Shown: piece by piece, positions 42,838-52,276 of the stretch | Layout: each line of letters opens with the position of its first letter | Numbering within the stretch: position 1 is the first letter of the stretch | NCBI RefSeq assembly: GCF_007992195.1 | Contig: NZ_BJZU01000028.1 | Span: 1-64,000 of the forward strand | Reading direction: 5' to 3' | DNA length: 64,000 nt | Source of the DNA: Methylobacterium oxalidis | GTDB taxonomy: Bacteria > Pseudomonadota > Alphaproteobacteria > Rhizobiales > Beijerinckiaceae | The notes under the pieces: generated by a model | Seen by the model: only the letters and a program-made list of their open reading frames with translations | The model's database searches: none | What the model was told of the DNA's origin: nothing | Made by a program: the position numbers and the translations under genes

Positions 42838-45800
42838 TCAGTAGGCCTCGGCCTGGCGCGGGCGCGCGCCGTCCGGGGATGGGTGGACCGGTGCTTCGGC
42901 GTGGAGGGCGCGCAGCCGCTCCAGCGGCTTGCGTCCGAAGCGCAGGAACAGGACGGGGGTCAGGAAGGTGTCGAGCAGCGTCGCGCTGACGAGGCCGCCG
43001 AAGATCGTCACCGCGACCGGGTGCAGGATCTCCTTGCCCGGGCTCGCGGCATCGTAGAGCAGCGGCACCAGGGCGACGCCGGCCGAGAGCGCCGTCATCA
43101 GCACCGGGGTCAGCCGCTCCAGGCTGCCGCGCACGACGAGGTCGGGGCCGAACGGCACGCCCTCGTGCAGCGACAGGTTCAGGTAGTGGCTGATCTTCAG
43201 GATGCCGTTGCGCGCGGCGATGCCGGTTAGCGTGATGAAGCCGATCATCGACGCCACCGACAGCGGCTGCCCGACCAGCCACAGCGCCGCCACCGAGCCG
43301 ATCAGGGCGAGCGGCACGTTGCCCATGATGATGAGCGCCAGCGCGGCCGAGCGGTATCGGCTGTAGAGGATGGCGAAGACCAGGGCGAGGGACAGCGCCG
43401 ACAGCGCCGCGATGGTCCGGCTCGCCTCCTCCTGCGCCTGGAAGGTGCCCTCCAGGCTGGTGAAGAAGCCGGGCGGCAGCGGCTCCTTCGCCACGGCCTC
43501 GCGGATGGCCGCCACGATGGTGGCCATGTCGCTCTCGCCGTTGGTGTTGGCCTGGACGACGATGCGGCGCCGGGCGTTCTCGCGCAGGATCTGGTTCGGC
43601 CCGTCGGTCTCGCGGATGTCGGCCACCTGCCGCGCCGGCACCCAGCCCGAGGGCGTCTCCAGCAGCAGGTCGCCCAGCCCGGTCGTGGTCCGGCGATTCT
43701 CCGAAAGGCGCAGGACCACGTCGAAGCGGCGCACGCCGTCGACGACCGTCGAGACCACCCGCCCGTTCGAGAGGCGGCTGATCTGCTCGACGACCGCGGC
43801 CGGCTGGACGCCGTAGAGGGCCGCCCGGGTGTAATCGACCCGCACCTCAAGCTGCGGGATGCGCACCTGCCGCTCGACCTGCAGGTCGACGAGCCCCGGG
43901 ATCGCGGCCATCCGGTCGCGCAGGGAGTTGGCGACCCGGCGCAGGGCGTCGAGGTCCTCGCCGAACACCTTGAGCGCGATCTCGGCCCGCACGCCCGAGA
44001 GCATGTGGTCGAGCCGGTGCGAGATCGGCTGGCCGACGTTGACGGCCACCGGTAGGGCCGCGAGGCGCCCGCGGATGTCGGCGACGAGCGCCTCCTTCGG
44101 ACGCTTGGCGCCTTCGTCGAGCGCCACCTCGATCTCGGACGAGTGGACGCCCTCGGCGTGCTCGTCGAGCTCGGCACGGCCGGTGCGGCGGCCGACCGCC
44201 TTCACGCCCGGGATGTCCAGCAGCAGCCGTTCGGCGATCAGCCCGACCCGGTTGCTCTCGGCGAGCGAGATCCCCGGGTTGAAGGTCATGTTGACCGTGA
44301 ACGAGCCCTCGTTGAACGGCGGCAGGAAGGCCCGCGGCAGGTTCCAGGCGGCCACGCCCGCGGCCACCACCGCCGCCGCGACGGTGCCGACCAGCAGGCC
44401 CTTGTGGCGGAAGGCGACCCGCAGCAGGCCGGCGTTGCCGCGCTTGAGCAGCTTCAGGAAGCGGCTGTCGTGCTCCTCCAGGTTCTTCAAGCCCGGCAGC
44501 AGCAGGGACGCCAGCACCGGCGTCAGGGTGATGGATGTCAGCAGGCTCGCCAGGATCGAGATGATGTAGGCCTGCCCCAGCGGGGCGAAGAGCCGGCCCT
44601 CGATGCCCGACAGCGCGAAGAGCGGCACGAACACCAGGATGATGATGAGCGTCGCGTAGACGATGCCAGAGCGCACCTCGTTCGAGGCCTCCACCACCAC
44701 CTGGAACACGCTTTTCGGGTTGCCCGCCCGCCGGTTCTCGCCGAGCCGCCGGTAGATGTTCTCGACGTCGACCACCGCGTCGTCGACGAGCTCGCCGATG
44801 GCGATGGCCAAGCCCCCGAGCGTCATGGTGTTGATGGACAGCCCGAACAGGTGGAACACCACGGCGGTCGTCAGCACCGAGACCGGGATGGCGAGCAGCG
44901 AGATGGCCGTGGTGCGCACGTTCAGCAGGAAGGCGAACAGCACCACCGCCACCACCAGCACCGCCTCCAACAGGACGCGCTCGACGTTGCGGATCGAGGT
45001 CTCGATGAAGTCGGCCTGCCGGAACAGGACCTGGTCGGCACGGATGCCGGCCGGCAGGGTCGGCGACATCTCCTTCAGGGCGGTCTCGATGCTGCGGGTC
45101 AGCCGCACGGTGTCGACGTCGGGCTGCTTCTCGACCGAGACGATGACCGAGGGCTTGGCCATGTAGCCGGCGTCGCCCCGCTTCGTCCGGGCGGCGAAGG
45201 AGACCTCGGCCACCTGGCGCAAGTGGACCGGCGTCTCGGCGACCGTCGCGACCACGAGGTTGCGCAGGTCGTCGAGGCTCATGGTCCGGCCGATGTTCCG
45301 GATGAGGTACTCGCGGGAATGCTGGTCGGTGAAGCCGCCGCCGGCGTTGGTGCCGAACTGCGCCAGCGCCGTTTCGAGCTGGGCGTTCGTCACCCCGAGC
45401 GAGCGCATGGCGGCCGGGTTCGGGCTGACCCGGAACTGGCGCACCTCGCCGCCGATGGGGATGACCTGCGCCACGCCCGGAATGGTCAGGAGCCGCGGCC
45501 GGATGGTGAAGTCGGCGACCTCGCGCACCTGCATCGGGGTCGCGGTCTCGCCGGTCACCGCCACCAGCAGGATCTGGCCCATGATCGAGGAGATCGGCCC
45601 CATGACCGGGGTCACGCCCCGGGGCAGCTGGTCCTGCACCAGGGACAGCCGCTCCGCGACCTGCTGGCGGTTGCGGTAGATGTCCGTGCCCCAGTCGAAC
45701 TCGACGTAGGTGATGGACAGCCCCACGCCCGAGACCGAGCGCACCCGGGTCACCCCCGGCAGCCCGTTCATCCGGGTCTCGATGGGGTAGGTGACGAGCT

Positions 45801-45987
45801 GCTCGACCTCCTGGGGGGCGTAGCCCTCGGCCTCCGTCATGATGGTGACGGTGGGCTTGTTGAGGTCGGGGAAGACGTCCACCGGCAGCTTGGTCGCGGT
45901 GAAGGCGCCGAAGAGCACCAGCACCGTGGCCATGGCGAGGACGAGCAGGCGGTTGCGGACCGACTGGCTGACGAGGAACGTGAACAT
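42838..45987 (-). CDS. Heavy-metal efflux RND pump (CzcA/CusA family)
   Basis: A 1049-residue inner-membrane proton antiporter. It begins [20 protein letters not shown], with two large periplasmic loops and 12 membrane helices. TM4 carries [20 protein letters not shown]. CzcA and CusA subgroups have other residues at this site (DFG or Met-rich); [12 protein letters not shown] is the form I associate with the HME5 group (NrsA-like, proposed nickel). Substrate is therefore uncertain: copper/silver from context, or Ni/Co/Zn from the motif. It follows the adaptor gene at 46001 by 13 bases. No outer-membrane CusC/TolC gene is present. Confidence 0.93.
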   Translation of the reverse strand: MFTFLVSQSVRNRLLVLAMATVLVLFGAFTATKLPVDVFPDLNKPTVTIMTEAEGYAPQEVEQLVTYPIETRMNGLPGVTRVRSVSGVGLSITYVEFDWGTDIYRNRQQVAERLSLVQDQLPRGVTPVMGPISSIMGQILLVAVTGETATPMQVREVADFTIRPRLLTIPGVAQVIPIGGEVRQFRVSPNPAAMRSLGVTNAQLETALAQFGTNAGGGFTDQHSREYLIRNIGRTMSLDDLRNLVVATVAETPVHLRQVAEVSFAARTKRGDAGYMAKPSVIVSVEKQPDVDTVRLTRSIETALKEMSPTLPAGIRADQVLFRQADFIETSIRNVERVLLEAVLVVAVVLFAFLLNVRTTAISLLAIPVSVLTTAVVFHLFGLSINTMTLGGLAIAIGELVDDAVVDVENIYRRLGENRRAGNPKSVFQVVVEASNEVRSGIVYATLIIILVFVPLFALSGIEGRLFAPLGQAYIISILASLLTSITLTPVLASLLLPGLKNLEEHDSRFLKLLKRGNAGLLRVAFRHKGLLVGTVAAAVVAAGVAAWNLPRAFLPPFNEGSFTVNMTFNPGISLAESNRVGLIAERLLLDIPGVKAVGRRTGRAELDEHAEGVHSSEIEVALDEGAKRPKEALVADIRGRLAALPVAVNVGQPISHRLDHMLSGVRAEIALKVFGEDLDALRRVANSLRDRMAAIPGLVDLQVERQVRIPQLEVRVDYTRAALYGVQPAAVVEQISRLSNGRVVSTVVDGVRRFDVVLRLSENRRTTTGLGDLLLETPSGWVPARQVADIRETDGPNQILRENARRRIVVQANTNGESDMATIVAAIREAVAKEPLPPGFFTSLEGTFQAQEEASRTIAALSALSLALVFAILYSRYRSAALALIIMGNVPLALIGSVAALWLVGQPLSVASMIGFITLTGIAARNGILKISHYLNLSLHEGVPFGPDLVVRGSLERLTPVLMTALSAGVALVPLLYDAASPGKEILHPVAVTIFGGLVSATLLDTFLTPVLFLRFGRKPLERLRALHAEAPVHPSPDGARPRQAEAY

Positions 45988-46000
45988 CTGGCCTGCCTCC

Positions 46001-47740
46001 TCAGCGCACCTGGTCGAGGAGCTCGGCGCCCTGGGTCACGACCCGCTTGCCGGGTCCGATCCCCTCGGCGACCAGCACGCGGCCGCCGTCGAGCGGCTCG
46101 ACCCGCACGGGCCGGGCCTCGAAGCGCTCGGCGGTGGTGTGCTCGTAGACGACGTCCTGCCCGTTGCCGGTGCGCACGACCGCCGCGCGCGGCAGCGCCA
46201 GGCCGGACTGCTCGGTGTCGGTCCCGGCCAGCACGGTGACGAACTGGCCGACGCGCAGGCCGGAGGCGTCGCCCTGCACCGCGAACTGCACCGGGATGGC
46301 CTGGTTGCGGTCCGCGAGGCCCGTGCCCTGGTAGGCGAGCTTCAGGGCGCGTCCGTCGGCGAGCCGCGCCGTGGCGTTCTGGGCCGCCGTCAGGGCGTCG
46401 AAGCTGAGGGCCTCGACCCAGAGGCGGTTCGGGTCGACGATCTGGAAGACCATGGCGCCGGGTGCCGCCATCTGGCCGGCCACCGCGGTCGCCTGCGCCA
46501 CCACGCCGTCGACGGGGGCGACCAGGGTCTCGGGCTGTTGCCTGATCTTGTCGAGAGCCGCGCGGCGGTCGTGCAGCCCGTTGAGCTCGGCGACCGCGTC
46601 GTCGAGCTGGGTCTGGGCGACGGCGCCGGTCGTGGCGAGTTTCCTGAAACGCTCGACCCGACGCTCGACGATGGCGATCTGCTGGTCGAGTTCGCCCTGG
46701 CGCTGGCGCATGTCGGAGACGTCGACGGCCTGGACCGGCGGTGTCACGGTCGCGAGCACGTCGCCCTTGCGCACCTTCGTGCCGAGGCGCGGGAACAGGC
46801 CGGACGGCGGCGGCGAGAGACGGCCGCCGACCGAGGACTGCACGACCCCGCTGGCGTTCGGGTCCGGGATGATGCGGCCGGGCAGCTCGACCGAGCGGTG
46901 GAAGCTGCCCTGCTCGGTCATGGTAGTGCGCAGGACCAGCAGGCGCTGGGTCGGTTTCGGCACGAAGACGGAGCCGTCGGGCAGGCGCTGCGCGAGGTCC
47001 GACGAGGCCGGCGTGGTCTGGCGCGGCTCGATCAGGGCGGCGCCCTGCACGGGCGCGCCGTGATCCTCGTCGCCGTGCGCGAAGGCGGCGGTGCCGAGGA
47101 CGATGGTGATGCCGATGGCGACCAGCGCCACCGCCGGCGCGCCACGGCGCCCGCGTGCGAGCGCCGTCACGAGCACGCCGAGCAGGAAGGCGACGGCGAC
47201 CGCGGCCACCAGGGCCGGGTCCTTGGCCGTGAGCCGCTCCCGGACGTCGTGGGCGACCTCGGACAGGCGCGCCAGGGCAGCCTGAGCCGGGGCCGGCTTG
47301 GCAGGCGCCGCGGCCGCGGCGACCTTCGGGTCGGGCACGGTGACCGCCACGGTCAGCACATCGACCGCGTCGCCGGCCGTGACGGTCGCGAGGAGCTCGT
47401 GCCGGCCGGGCTTCGACAGCCACGGGGCCGGCAGCGCGTAGCCGCCGTCGGTCGTGGCGGTCGCGACCTTGGGACCGTCCGGCGTCTCGACCTCGATGGT
47501 CGCGCCGGGCACCGGCTCGTTCGTCCGGAAGCGGTCGAGGAACAGCGTCAGGGTCCCGTCGCGCGGGATGGCGACGAGCTCGAAGGCGTCCGAGAGCGCC
47601 TCGCCGCGCGGGGCGATGGTCTTCGAGACAGGGGGCTGGGCGGCGCCGTGGTCGTGGCCCTCGTGGGCGAGCGCCGGCCCCGCCAGGACGGCGGCAAGCA
47701 GCGCCACCGCGCGCAGGGCGGCGGCAAAACGGGTCGACAT
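46001..47740 (-). CDS. RND periplasmic adaptor (CzcB/CusB family)
   Basis: A 579-residue membrane-fusion protein. Signal peptide, then [10 protein letters not shown] as a metal-binding start. Residues about 40-135 form an extra beta-sandwich ([20 protein letters not shown]), followed by a membrane helix ([16 protein letters not shown]) and a second His-rich stretch. The classic HlyD part follows ([20 protein letters not shown], hairpin, barrel [19 protein letters not shown], and [17 protein letters not shown]). The extra N-terminal half is common in alphaproteobacterial heavy-metal adaptors. Cotranscribed with the pump gene. Confidence 0.9.
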   Translation of the reverse strand: MSTRFAAALRAVALLAAVLAGPALAHEGHDHGAAQPPVSKTIAPRGEALSDAFELVAIPRDGTLTLFLDRFRTNEPVPGATIEVETPDGPKVATATTDGGYALPAPWLSKPGRHELLATVTAGDAVDVLTVAVTVPDPKVAAAAAPAKPAPAQAALARLSEVAHDVRERLTAKDPALVAAVAVAFLLGVLVTALARGRRGAPAVALVAIGITIVLGTAAFAHGDEDHGAPVQGAALIEPRQTTPASSDLAQRLPDGSVFVPKPTQRLLVLRTTMTEQGSFHRSVELPGRIIPDPNASGVVQSSVGGRLSPPPSGLFPRLGTKVRKGDVLATVTPPVQAVDVSDMRQRQGELDQQIAIVERRVERFRKLATTGAVAQTQLDDAVAELNGLHDRRAALDKIRQQPETLVAPVDGVVAQATAVAGQMAAPGAMVFQIVDPNRLWVEALSFDALTAAQNATARLADGRALKLAYQGTGLADRNQAIPVQFAVQGDASGLRVGQFVTVLAGTDTEQSGLALPRAAVVRTGNGQDVVYEHTTAERFEARPVRVEPLDGGRVLVAEGIGPGKRVVTQGAELLDQVR

Positions 47741-47825
47741 GAACAGGAATCCTCGCGTCGGGAAGTCCGGACGGCGCCGTTCTCGGGCGCAATCCGGGCG
47801 TCGCGCGCCTCAGGCGCGCCCTACT

Positions 47826-48299
47826 TCACGCGAGGGTTCGTGGGGGCTTGGGCAGGGCCTCGGGGACGGGGCCCGAACGGCCGGCGACGTCGCGCGGGAT
47901 CAGCGTGACGGTTCGGAACAGGGCCGGCGACAGGGCATAGGGCCCGGACAGGACGCCGGTGGCGCAGCAGGCCATCGTCCCGCAGCAGCGGGTCTTGCAG
48001 CCGACCGGGCAGCACTTGTCCTGGCTCGGCTCGATGCGCGCGCCGTCGACCGTGGCCGGGGCGAGCGCGACCCTGGCCCATGCCGGCAGGACGGCCCGGA
48101 CGGCGACCTTGGGAGCCACGGAGACCGCGGGCGCAACAGCCTTGGGCGTCGGAGAAGGGGCGACCTTCGGCTGCGCCGCGGCGTGGTGGCCGTGGTGCGC
48201 GTGCCCCTCGTGGGCCTGGACGGCGGACGGCGCGACGTAGGCGATGATCGCGAGGATCATCGCCGCCATCAGGCGCACGATTTGCCGGTCGAGGCTCAT
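47826..48299 (-). CDS. Secreted His/Cys-containing hypothetical protein
   Basis: A 157-residue protein with a signal peptide (MAAMILAIIAYVAPSAVQA), a His-rich start (HEGHAHHGHHAAAQ), an Ala/Pro/Val linker and a Cys cluster (KCCPVGCKTRCCGTMACCA). Both ends offer metal ligands. Probably a periplasmic copper-handling accessory between copZ and the RND genes. Not a family I can name. Confidence 0.7.
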   Translation of the reverse strand: MSLDRQIVRLMAAMILAIIAYVAPSAVQAHEGHAHHGHHAAAQPKVAPSPTPKAVAPAVSVAPKVAVRAVLPAWARVALAPATVDGARIEPSQDKCCPVGCKTRCCGTMACCATGVLSGPYALSPALFRTVTLIPRDVAGRSGPVPEALPKPPRTLA

Positions 48300-48391
48300 G
48301 AGTTCTGGCTTACACCGATTCCGGTGGCGGGACTATGTCCGCCGTTGAGACGTGAATGCCGGGATGAAGGTTTGGTTGCCGTCGCGGCGTT

Positions 48392-48604
48392 TCAAGCGGC
48401 GGCGAGCAGCGGCTCGGCCGGGTAGCCGGCGGCGGCGATGACCTGAGCGATCCGGTCTGCCGGGACGGACGCTCCCGACACCGTGACGAGCTTGGTCCTG
48501 AGGTCGACCTCGACCCGGGCGTTCGGCTCGATGCCCTGGACCGCGCGGGTCACCGACTTGGCGCAGCCGCCGCAGCCCATCTTCTCGACCTTGAAGCTAT
48601 GCAT
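48392..48604 (-). CDS. copZ: CopZ-type heavy-metal-associated chaperone
   Basis: A 70-residue HMA domain. MHSFKVEKMGCGGCAKSVTR has the metal site GCGGC (C-x-x-C), then RVEVDLRTKLVTVSGA and a final helix. Small cytosolic carriers of this type pass Cu(I) to the CopA ATPase or the regulator. It is directly downstream of CueR-type promoter site 2. Confidence 0.92.
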   Translation of the reverse strand: MHSFKVEKMGCGGCAKSVTRAVQGIEPNARVEVDLRTKLVTVSGASVPADRIAQVIAAAGYPAEPLLAAA

Positions 48605-48632
48605 GACGCACTCCCTTGGATGACGTCACACC

Positions 48633-48663
48633 CAGATGGGGCTTCCCATAGTGGGAAGGTCAA
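48633..48663 (-). promoter_or_regulatory. CueR-type copper promoter, site 2
   Basis: Minus strand: -35 TTGACC, 19-bp spacer with TTCCC-ACTAT-GGGAA, -10 CATCTG. It lies about 30 bases before the copZ start. Confidence 0.87.
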
Positions 48664-48825
48664 GGCCCCTACCTTCAGGCCGGTCGCCGCCGCGGCGAGC
48701 ACCACATAACGGCAGCCCGGCCATGGGAATCGTCGTTTAAAGCCACATAACGGACCGGCTTGTCGTTTTGAGGGACTTTGCGCGCCGGAGTCGGTCCTCA
48801 CCGGCACCGTGCTCACGCGGCACGT

Positions 48826-49302
48826 TCAGACAAGCTCCTCACCCCGGTATCGGGCAAAGGTGTACCGGCCTTCCGGACCGAACAGGACCACATCGTAAGT
48901 GGCCGGCTCCATGCCGTCGACCTCCATGCCGGGCGAGCCGACCGGCATGCCCGGTACGGCCAGACCCGTTCCCTTCGGCTTCTCGGCGAGCAGGCGCTTG
49001 ATCGCGCCGGCCGGCACGTGCCCCTCGATTGCGTAGCCGCCGACCTGGGCGGTGTGGCAGGAGGCGAGGTCCCGCGGCACACCGAGGCGGGCCTTCACCG
49101 GGTTCACGGGCCCCACGGTCACCGTCACCACGAAGCCGGCCTCCCGCAGGTGGGTGACCCACTTTTCGCAGCAGCCGCAGGTCGGGTCCTTCGTCACCGC
49201 GACCTCGGGCAGGCCCGCGGCGAGGGCCCGCGGCCCCACGGCCATGCCCGCCGCCAGTCCCGCGAGCAGCGCCCGGCGCGTCGTCCTCGTGTCGGCCTTC
49301 AT
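48826..49302 (-). CDS. DUF411 metal-binding protein
   Basis: A 158-residue exported protein. The start at 49302 (MKADTRTTRRALLAGLAAGM) opens a twin-arginine-like signal and clears the promoter at 49334-49364; the longer frame would not. Conserved DUF411 features: VTKDPTCGCCEKWVTHLREAG, CHTAQVGGYAIEGHVPA, and AVPGMPVGSPGME. DUF411 proteins are linked to copper and other metal resistance. Expected to be copper-induced. Confidence 0.88.
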   Translation of the reverse strand: MKADTRTTRRALLAGLAAGMAVGPRALAAGLPEVAVTKDPTCGCCEKWVTHLREAGFVVTVTVGPVNPVKARLGVPRDLASCHTAQVGGYAIEGHVPAGAIKRLLAEKPKGTGLAVPGMPVGSPGMEVDGMEPATYDVVLFGPEGRYTFARYRGEELV

Positions 49303-49333
49303 CGTTCGCACCCACGCTCCCATTATCGAGGGC

Positions 49334-49364
49334 ACGATACGGCTTCCCACGATGGGAGGGTCAA
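49334..49364 (-). promoter_or_regulatory. CueR-type copper promoter, site 3
   Basis: Minus strand: -35 TTGACC, 19-bp spacer with CTCCC-ATCGT-GGGAA, -10 TATCGT. It drives the DUF411 gene. With sites 1 and 2 it implies one MerR-family regulator, whose gene is not in this window. Confidence 0.85.
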
Positions 49365-49438
49365 GCCTCGCCTCCCGGACGCGTCAGGGCTTGCGACCGG
49401 CCGAGCGAAATGGCGCGCCACAAGTCGGCGCCCCGGCG

Positions 49439-49669
49439 TCAGTAGCCGTGATGGTGATGGTGATGGCCTCGGTCGAAGTGAACGGGGCGGTCGTAGCCGT
49501 GATGGTGATGCCGCTCGTAGCCATGGCGGTGGCCGTGGCCATGGTGATGATGGTGGTCCCAATGATGGTGGTGGCGATGGCCCGGACCGTGATCGTACCA
49601 CTGCGCGGATGCGGCGCCAGGGAGGAGCACGAGGGCGGCGGCGACCAGGCCTGCGATGCGAAGCTTCAT
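49439..49669 (-). CDS. Secreted His-rich protein
   Basis: A 76-residue protein: a signal peptide (MKLRIAGLVAAALVLLPGAA) and a mature chain in which nearly half of residues are His with Gly, Tyr, Asp (GHRHHHHWDHHHHHGHGHR). It is likely a periplasmic metal buffer. It ends with HHHHHHGY. No upstream CueR-type site was seen. Confidence 0.75.
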   Translation of the reverse strand: MKLRIAGLVAAALVLLPGAASAQWYDHGPGHRHHHHWDHHHHHGHGHRHGYERHHHHGYDRPVHFDRGHHHHHHGY

Positions 49670-49751
49670 GGAAGGACCCTCCTCGGTTTAGATGTCTCCA
49701 GACTGGGCAAGTCGCGTTGAACCGGTTCTGAAGCCTGCGCGCAGCCTCCGT

Positions 49752-50948
49752 TCAGCAAACGGCGTCGCTTCCCTCGACGACGTCCGGCCGCGCCCCCCAC
49801 AAGGCTATCGCCATGCCGAGATTCGCCAGCGCGAGCGCCACCAGCACGCCGTAGGCCGCGTCGGCGCCGCCGTAGGTGAGCGCCACCGCGCCGAGGGAGG
49901 GTGCCACGGCCTGCGCGATCAAGCCCGGCCGCGCCAAGCGTCCAACGAGCACCGGGTAGCGGACCGGGCCAAACAGGGCGAGCGGCACCGTGCCCCGGGC
50001 GATGGAGTAGATCCCGTTGCCGGCCCCGTAGAGCGCCAGGGCGACGCCGACCGCCGGCACGCCGGCCGCGAGGACCGCCAGGCCGGCTGCCACCAGCACC
50101 ATGGCCGCGGTCAGCGTCCAGAGCGGGTGGTGCCGCCCCTTCGCAGCCATCTCGACGATGCGGGCGCCGACCTGGGCTGGGCCGATCAAGGCGCCGTAGG
50201 ACACGGCCGCGGCGAGCGCGACGCCGCGGGCCTGGAGCAGGGTGATCAGGTGCACCGAGATTAGCGTCATCACCGTGCCGCCTAGCACCAGCACGCCGGC
50301 CATCAGCAGGAAGGCCCGCCGCTCGCGCGGCGTCAGCGGCTCGCCATGCCCGCGCGTCACCTCCGCACCGGGTGCCGCCACGGGCGCCGGCGGGATCAGC
50401 CCGAGCACCAGCGGCAGGGTCACGGCGAGGTGCAGCCCGGCATAGGCGAGGCAGGCGCCGCGCCAGCCGACATGGTCGACGAGGAAGGCCGAGAGCGGCC
50501 AGCAGACGGTGCTGGCGAACCCGCCCCAGAGGGTCAGCTTCGTGATGGCCGGGCGCGCCTCCGCGCCGTAGAGGCGGCCCAGGGTCGCGAAGGCCGGGTC
50601 GTAGAGGCCGCAGCCCATGCCGAGCCCGATGACGAGCCAACCGGACAGGAACACGGGCAGGTTCGGCGCCAAGCCGATCACGACGTGGCCCGCCGCCAGC
50701 AGCAGGGCGGCCGATGCCAGGACCGGGCGTCCCCCGTGCCGGTGGATGGCGATTCCCACGCGGGGCGAGGCGATTGCCGCCACCAGGAGCCCGACGGACA
50801 GGCCGCCGACCACCCAGGCGAGTGGCCAGCCCGTGTCGGCGGCGATGGGACCGGCGAGCACCGCCGGCAGGTAGAACGACGAACCCCAGGCGAGGATCTC
50901 CACCACCCCCAGGGCCGAGATGACGGCCAGCCTGCCTCGCCCGCTCAT
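49752..50948 (-). CDS. Major facilitator superfamily transporter
   Basis: A 398-residue permease with about 12 helices. It starts MSGRGRLAVISALGVVEILA at 50948. GWPLAWVVGGLSVGLLVAAI and RHGGRPVLASAALL give the MFS signature between TM2 and TM3. A central loop (TRGHGEPLTPRERRAFLL) separates two six-helix halves. Adjacent ArsR and arsenic genes suggest arsenical export, but the sequence alone does not show the substrate. The GTG/ATG start overlaps the end of the broken flavoprotein gene. Confidence 0.85.
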   Translation of the reverse strand: MSGRGRLAVISALGVVEILAWGSSFYLPAVLAGPIAADTGWPLAWVVGGLSVGLLVAAIASPRVGIAIHRHGGRPVLASAALLLAAGHVVIGLAPNLPVFLSGWLVIGLGMGCGLYDPAFATLGRLYGAEARPAITKLTLWGGFASTVCWPLSAFLVDHVGWRGACLAYAGLHLAVTLPLVLGLIPPAPVAAPGAEVTRGHGEPLTPRERRAFLLMAGVLVLGGTVMTLISVHLITLLQARGVALAAAVSYGALIGPAQVGARIVEMAAKGRHHPLWTLTAAMVLVAAGLAVLAAGVPAVGVALALYGAGNGIYSIARGTVPLALFGPVRYPVLVGRLARPGLIAQAVAPSLGAVALTYGGADAAYGVLVALALANLGMAIALWGARPDVVEGSDAVC

Positions 50949-51223
50949 GTCGGCACCCCGCGACCGCACCGCGGGCCGGTCGCCGCCTTCGCCTCGGGTT
51001 CGGCGCCGCGGCATCCATCCGAACCGGCCGACCAGGGCGTGGCGGCCAGCGCCGCCAGGCAGCGGCCCATGATCTCTTGGCCGGTCGGGAAGCCGTCCCC
51101 GGGCGGGGCCCGGCTCGTCCACGGGCCCGCCTCGTAGCCCCGCGCAGGGAGGCGAGCGGCCGCCGCCAGACCGACCCGGCCGGCGCCGACGACTGCGCCC
51201 GGTAGCGGCGTCGTCTCTGGCAT
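50945..51223 (-). pseudogene. Truncated FAD-dependent oxidoreductase
   Basis: A 92-codon frame. Its start, LPGAVVGAGRVGLAAAARLP, has the dinucleotide-binding G-x-G-x-x-G of arsenic-operon flavoproteins (ArsO-like). After about 45 residues the sequence is no longer protein-like, so the gene is a remnant. It is placed after ArsR and before the MFS gene, the position such flavoproteins take in ars operons. Confidence 0.55.
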
Positions 51224-51245
51224 GCGCTGCTCCGCAGGTTCCGGA

Positions 51246-51259
51246 ATTATCGAAATAAC
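51246..51259. promoter_or_regulatory. Possible second ArsR half-sites
   Basis: ATTATCGAAATAAC between the arsR stop and the flavoprotein remnant resembles the CGAATAA arm of the operator at 51627. Short and imperfect. Confidence 0.35.
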
Positions 51260-51269
51260 GGGCACGTCG

Positions 51270-51587
51270 TCAGGCCGCCTCGCCCGTCCCGGAGCAGGTC
51301 TCGTCGGCGCAGCACTCGTCCGCGAGGAACCCGACGAGGTCGTCCATGGCGGGGTAGACGGCGCGGCAGATCAAGGTGGTGGCCTGCCGCTCCTGCGAGA
51401 CTAGGCCGGTCAGGATGAGCCGGTGGAGGTGGTGCGACAGCGTCGAGGCGGCGGGGATGCCGACGCGGTCCTGCAGCCGGCGCACCGGCAGCCCGGCATG
51501 CCCGGCCCGCACGAGCGCCCGGTAGATCCGGAGCCGGGCGGGACTGCCCAGGGCCTCAAGCTGCTTGGCCGCTTGTTCGACGTTCAT
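51270..51587 (-). CDS. arsR: ArsR-family regulator with Cys-rich tail
   Basis: A 105-residue winged-helix repressor: KQLEALGSPARLRIYRALVR, HTH PAASTLSHHLHRLILTGLVS, wing TTLICRAV. The tail DECCADETC offers three Cys for As(III), a C-terminal arrangement known in alphaproteobacterial ArsR proteins. An operator-like dyad lies at 51627-51648, 40 bases upstream. It probably controls itself, the flavoprotein remnant and the MFS gene. Confidence 0.88.
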   Translation of the reverse strand: MNVEQAAKQLEALGSPARLRIYRALVRAGHAGLPVRRLQDRVGIPAASTLSHHLHRLILTGLVSQERQATTLICRAVYPAMDDLVGFLADECCADETCSGTGEAA

Positions 51588-51626
51588 GGAAATACATGGC
51601 CATGGAACGCGTCGGCGTGCAATGCC

Positions 51627-51648
51627 TTATTCGGCATCCATCGAATAA
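51627..51648. promoter_or_regulatory. ArsR operator-like dyad
   Basis: TTATTCG - 8 bases - CGAATAA, perfect 7-bp arms, upstream of arsR (51587). Confidence 0.65.
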
Positions 51649-51687
51649 CGGGGCCGCCGCCGGTCGCCTCGTAGCCTATGCACGGAC

Positions 51688-52275
51688 ATGACCCACGCAA
51701 ACCTTCTCGCTGCCCTCCGCAGCCATGACGCTCTCCTCGTCCATTGCTCTCGTCCTGGTAAGGGTCAGGATCCGAAGGAGCGGGTCTATCCAGACGACCT
51801 GCAGAACGCGATCCAAGTGCTCGACCGTGGCATTGGAACACTGCCGTGTTCCCTCATCTGGCCCGCTCATCAGGCCACGTATGGCTCGGTCGGCATCGTC
51901 ATCAAGCCTCGTACGTTTGCGTCCGTGAAGGGTGTCGTCACCGGAGATGGCGGCACCACTTACGATGATGCTACGGGCGAGCGCTCCAAGGGAAGAACGG
52001 TGCCGCTCACCATGCAGAACCTGCCCTCTGCCTTCACACCCACCGGCGAGCACAACGAATGGACGGTCGCGGATGCCGACTGCGTCGGCATCTACTTCGC
52101 GCCCGGCAGGTATGCTCAAGTGGCCGAGCGGACGGGGCCGCTTGGACCGGATGCCAAGTACCCCACCAACTTCAGAAACCTGACGATGGATGACGTCCGC
52201 AAGGACTTTCCCGGCTTGCCCATCTTCAGCATCGTAGAGGGGCGGGTGCTCGGCTTCGTCCATAATCCGTACTGA
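51688..52275 (+). CDS. Hypothetical protein inserted in arsenic cluster
   Basis: A 195-residue soluble protein, MTHANLLAALRSHDALLVHC..., of slightly lower GC than its neighbours. It has beta-rich segments (TYGSVGIVIKPRTFASVKGV) and an Asp/Thr-rich C-terminal half (PTNFRNLTMDDVRKDFPGLP). It lies opposite to the flanking ars genes and ends one base before the ACR3 stop. I do not recognise it; a toxin-like ADP-ribosyl or NAD-linked fold is possible but not shown. Confidence 0.6.
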   Translation: MTHANLLAALRSHDALLVHCSRPGKGQDPKERVYPDDLQNAIQVLDRGIGTLPCSLIWPAHQATYGSVGIVIKPRTFASVKGVVTGDGGTTYDDATGERSKGRTVPLTMQNLPSAFTPTGEHNEWTVADADCVGIYFAPGRYAQVAERTGPLGPDAKYPTNFRNLTMDDVRKDFPGLPIFSIVEGRVLGFVHNPY

Positions 52276-52276
52276 T

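Noticed and set aside
44143-47908. Long plus-strand frames (about 690 codons) opposite the RND genes
   Set aside because: Mirror frames of czcA/czcB-type genes with no domain signature.
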